Below are positions 5,823 through 5,888 of a stretch of DNA of 5,888 bases, one piece after another. Numbering within the stretch: position 1 is the first letter of the stretch; each line of letters starts with the position of its first letter. Source of the stretch: an uncultured Rivibacter sp. (lineage in GTDB: Bacteria > Pseudomonadota > Gammaproteobacteria > Burkholderiales > Burkholderiaceae); contig CAMLNA010000210.1 of the NCBI GenBank assembly GCA_946481025.1, positions 1 to 5,888 on the forward strand, in the 5' to 3' direction. The notes below the pieces were generated by a model. The model made no database searches and was not told where the DNA came from. It was given only the letters and a program-made list of their open reading frames with translations. Position numbers and translations under genes: made by a program.

Positions 5823-5888
5823 GCCGTCAGGGGTGACGCCAGCGGGACGCCCGGCCTGCCCACGTGAGTACGCGCACTTCTGCAACGG

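Noticed and set aside
5630..5863. Longer form of the large protein starting at the ATG at 5863 (775 codons)
   Set aside because: The start lies upstream of the PIP box and -10 element, and the extra 78 residues are Arg/Trp/Gln-rich without likeness to a secretion signal.
4218..5885. - strand open frame of 555 codons in another frame of the large gene
   Set aside because: Arg/Gly/Ala-rich composition typical of a shadow, no hydrophobic or family pattern; the ribosome site and promoter fit the 697-residue frame.

Overview
The window is very GC-rich, and third codon positions are almost always G or C in the genes read as real. The gene content suggests a plant-associated betaproteobacterium (order Burkholderiales). 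The grounds are an abundant Bug/TctC-type periplasmic binding protein together with hrpII/PIP-box promoters, which are known from bacteria with a group 2 (HrpX/HrpB-regulated) type III secretion system. Acidovorax/Paracidovorax, Xylophilus and Ralstonia relatives would fit. The species cannot be fixed from the sequence.

Layout. Positions 1-1686 hold the 3' part (561 codons, nearly all) of an IlvD/Edd-family dehydratase on the + strand. Six bases later (1693-2658) comes a Bug/TctC extracytoplasmic solute-binding protein whose ribosome site lies inside the end of the dehydratase gene. The two form a tight metabolic operon, probably for capture and dehydration of a sugar acid or other hydroxy-acid. 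Its end is followed by a weak terminator-like hairpin.

From about 2700 on the character changes. A perfect PIP box (TTCGT-N15-TTCGC) at 2726-2750, with a -10-like element, precedes two small + strand genes: a 52-residue single-span membrane protein (2844-3002) and a 156-residue proline/alanine-rich protein (3010-3480). A second perfect PIP box with the same half-sites lies on the - strand at 5822-5798, with a matching -10 element at 5767-5762. It drives a 697-residue protein (5629-3536) with a Ser/Thr/Pro/Ala-rich N terminus and several hydrophobic segments. The two units converge on a 55-base gap containing overlapping GC-rich hairpins.

The likely reading is a small accessory cassette of type III secretion substrates or helpers, co-regulated by an HrpX/HrpB-type AraC activator and placed beside a metabolic operon. 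I recognise none of its three proteins as a named effector. The regulatory assignment rests on the promoter motifs. The role as effectors is inference.
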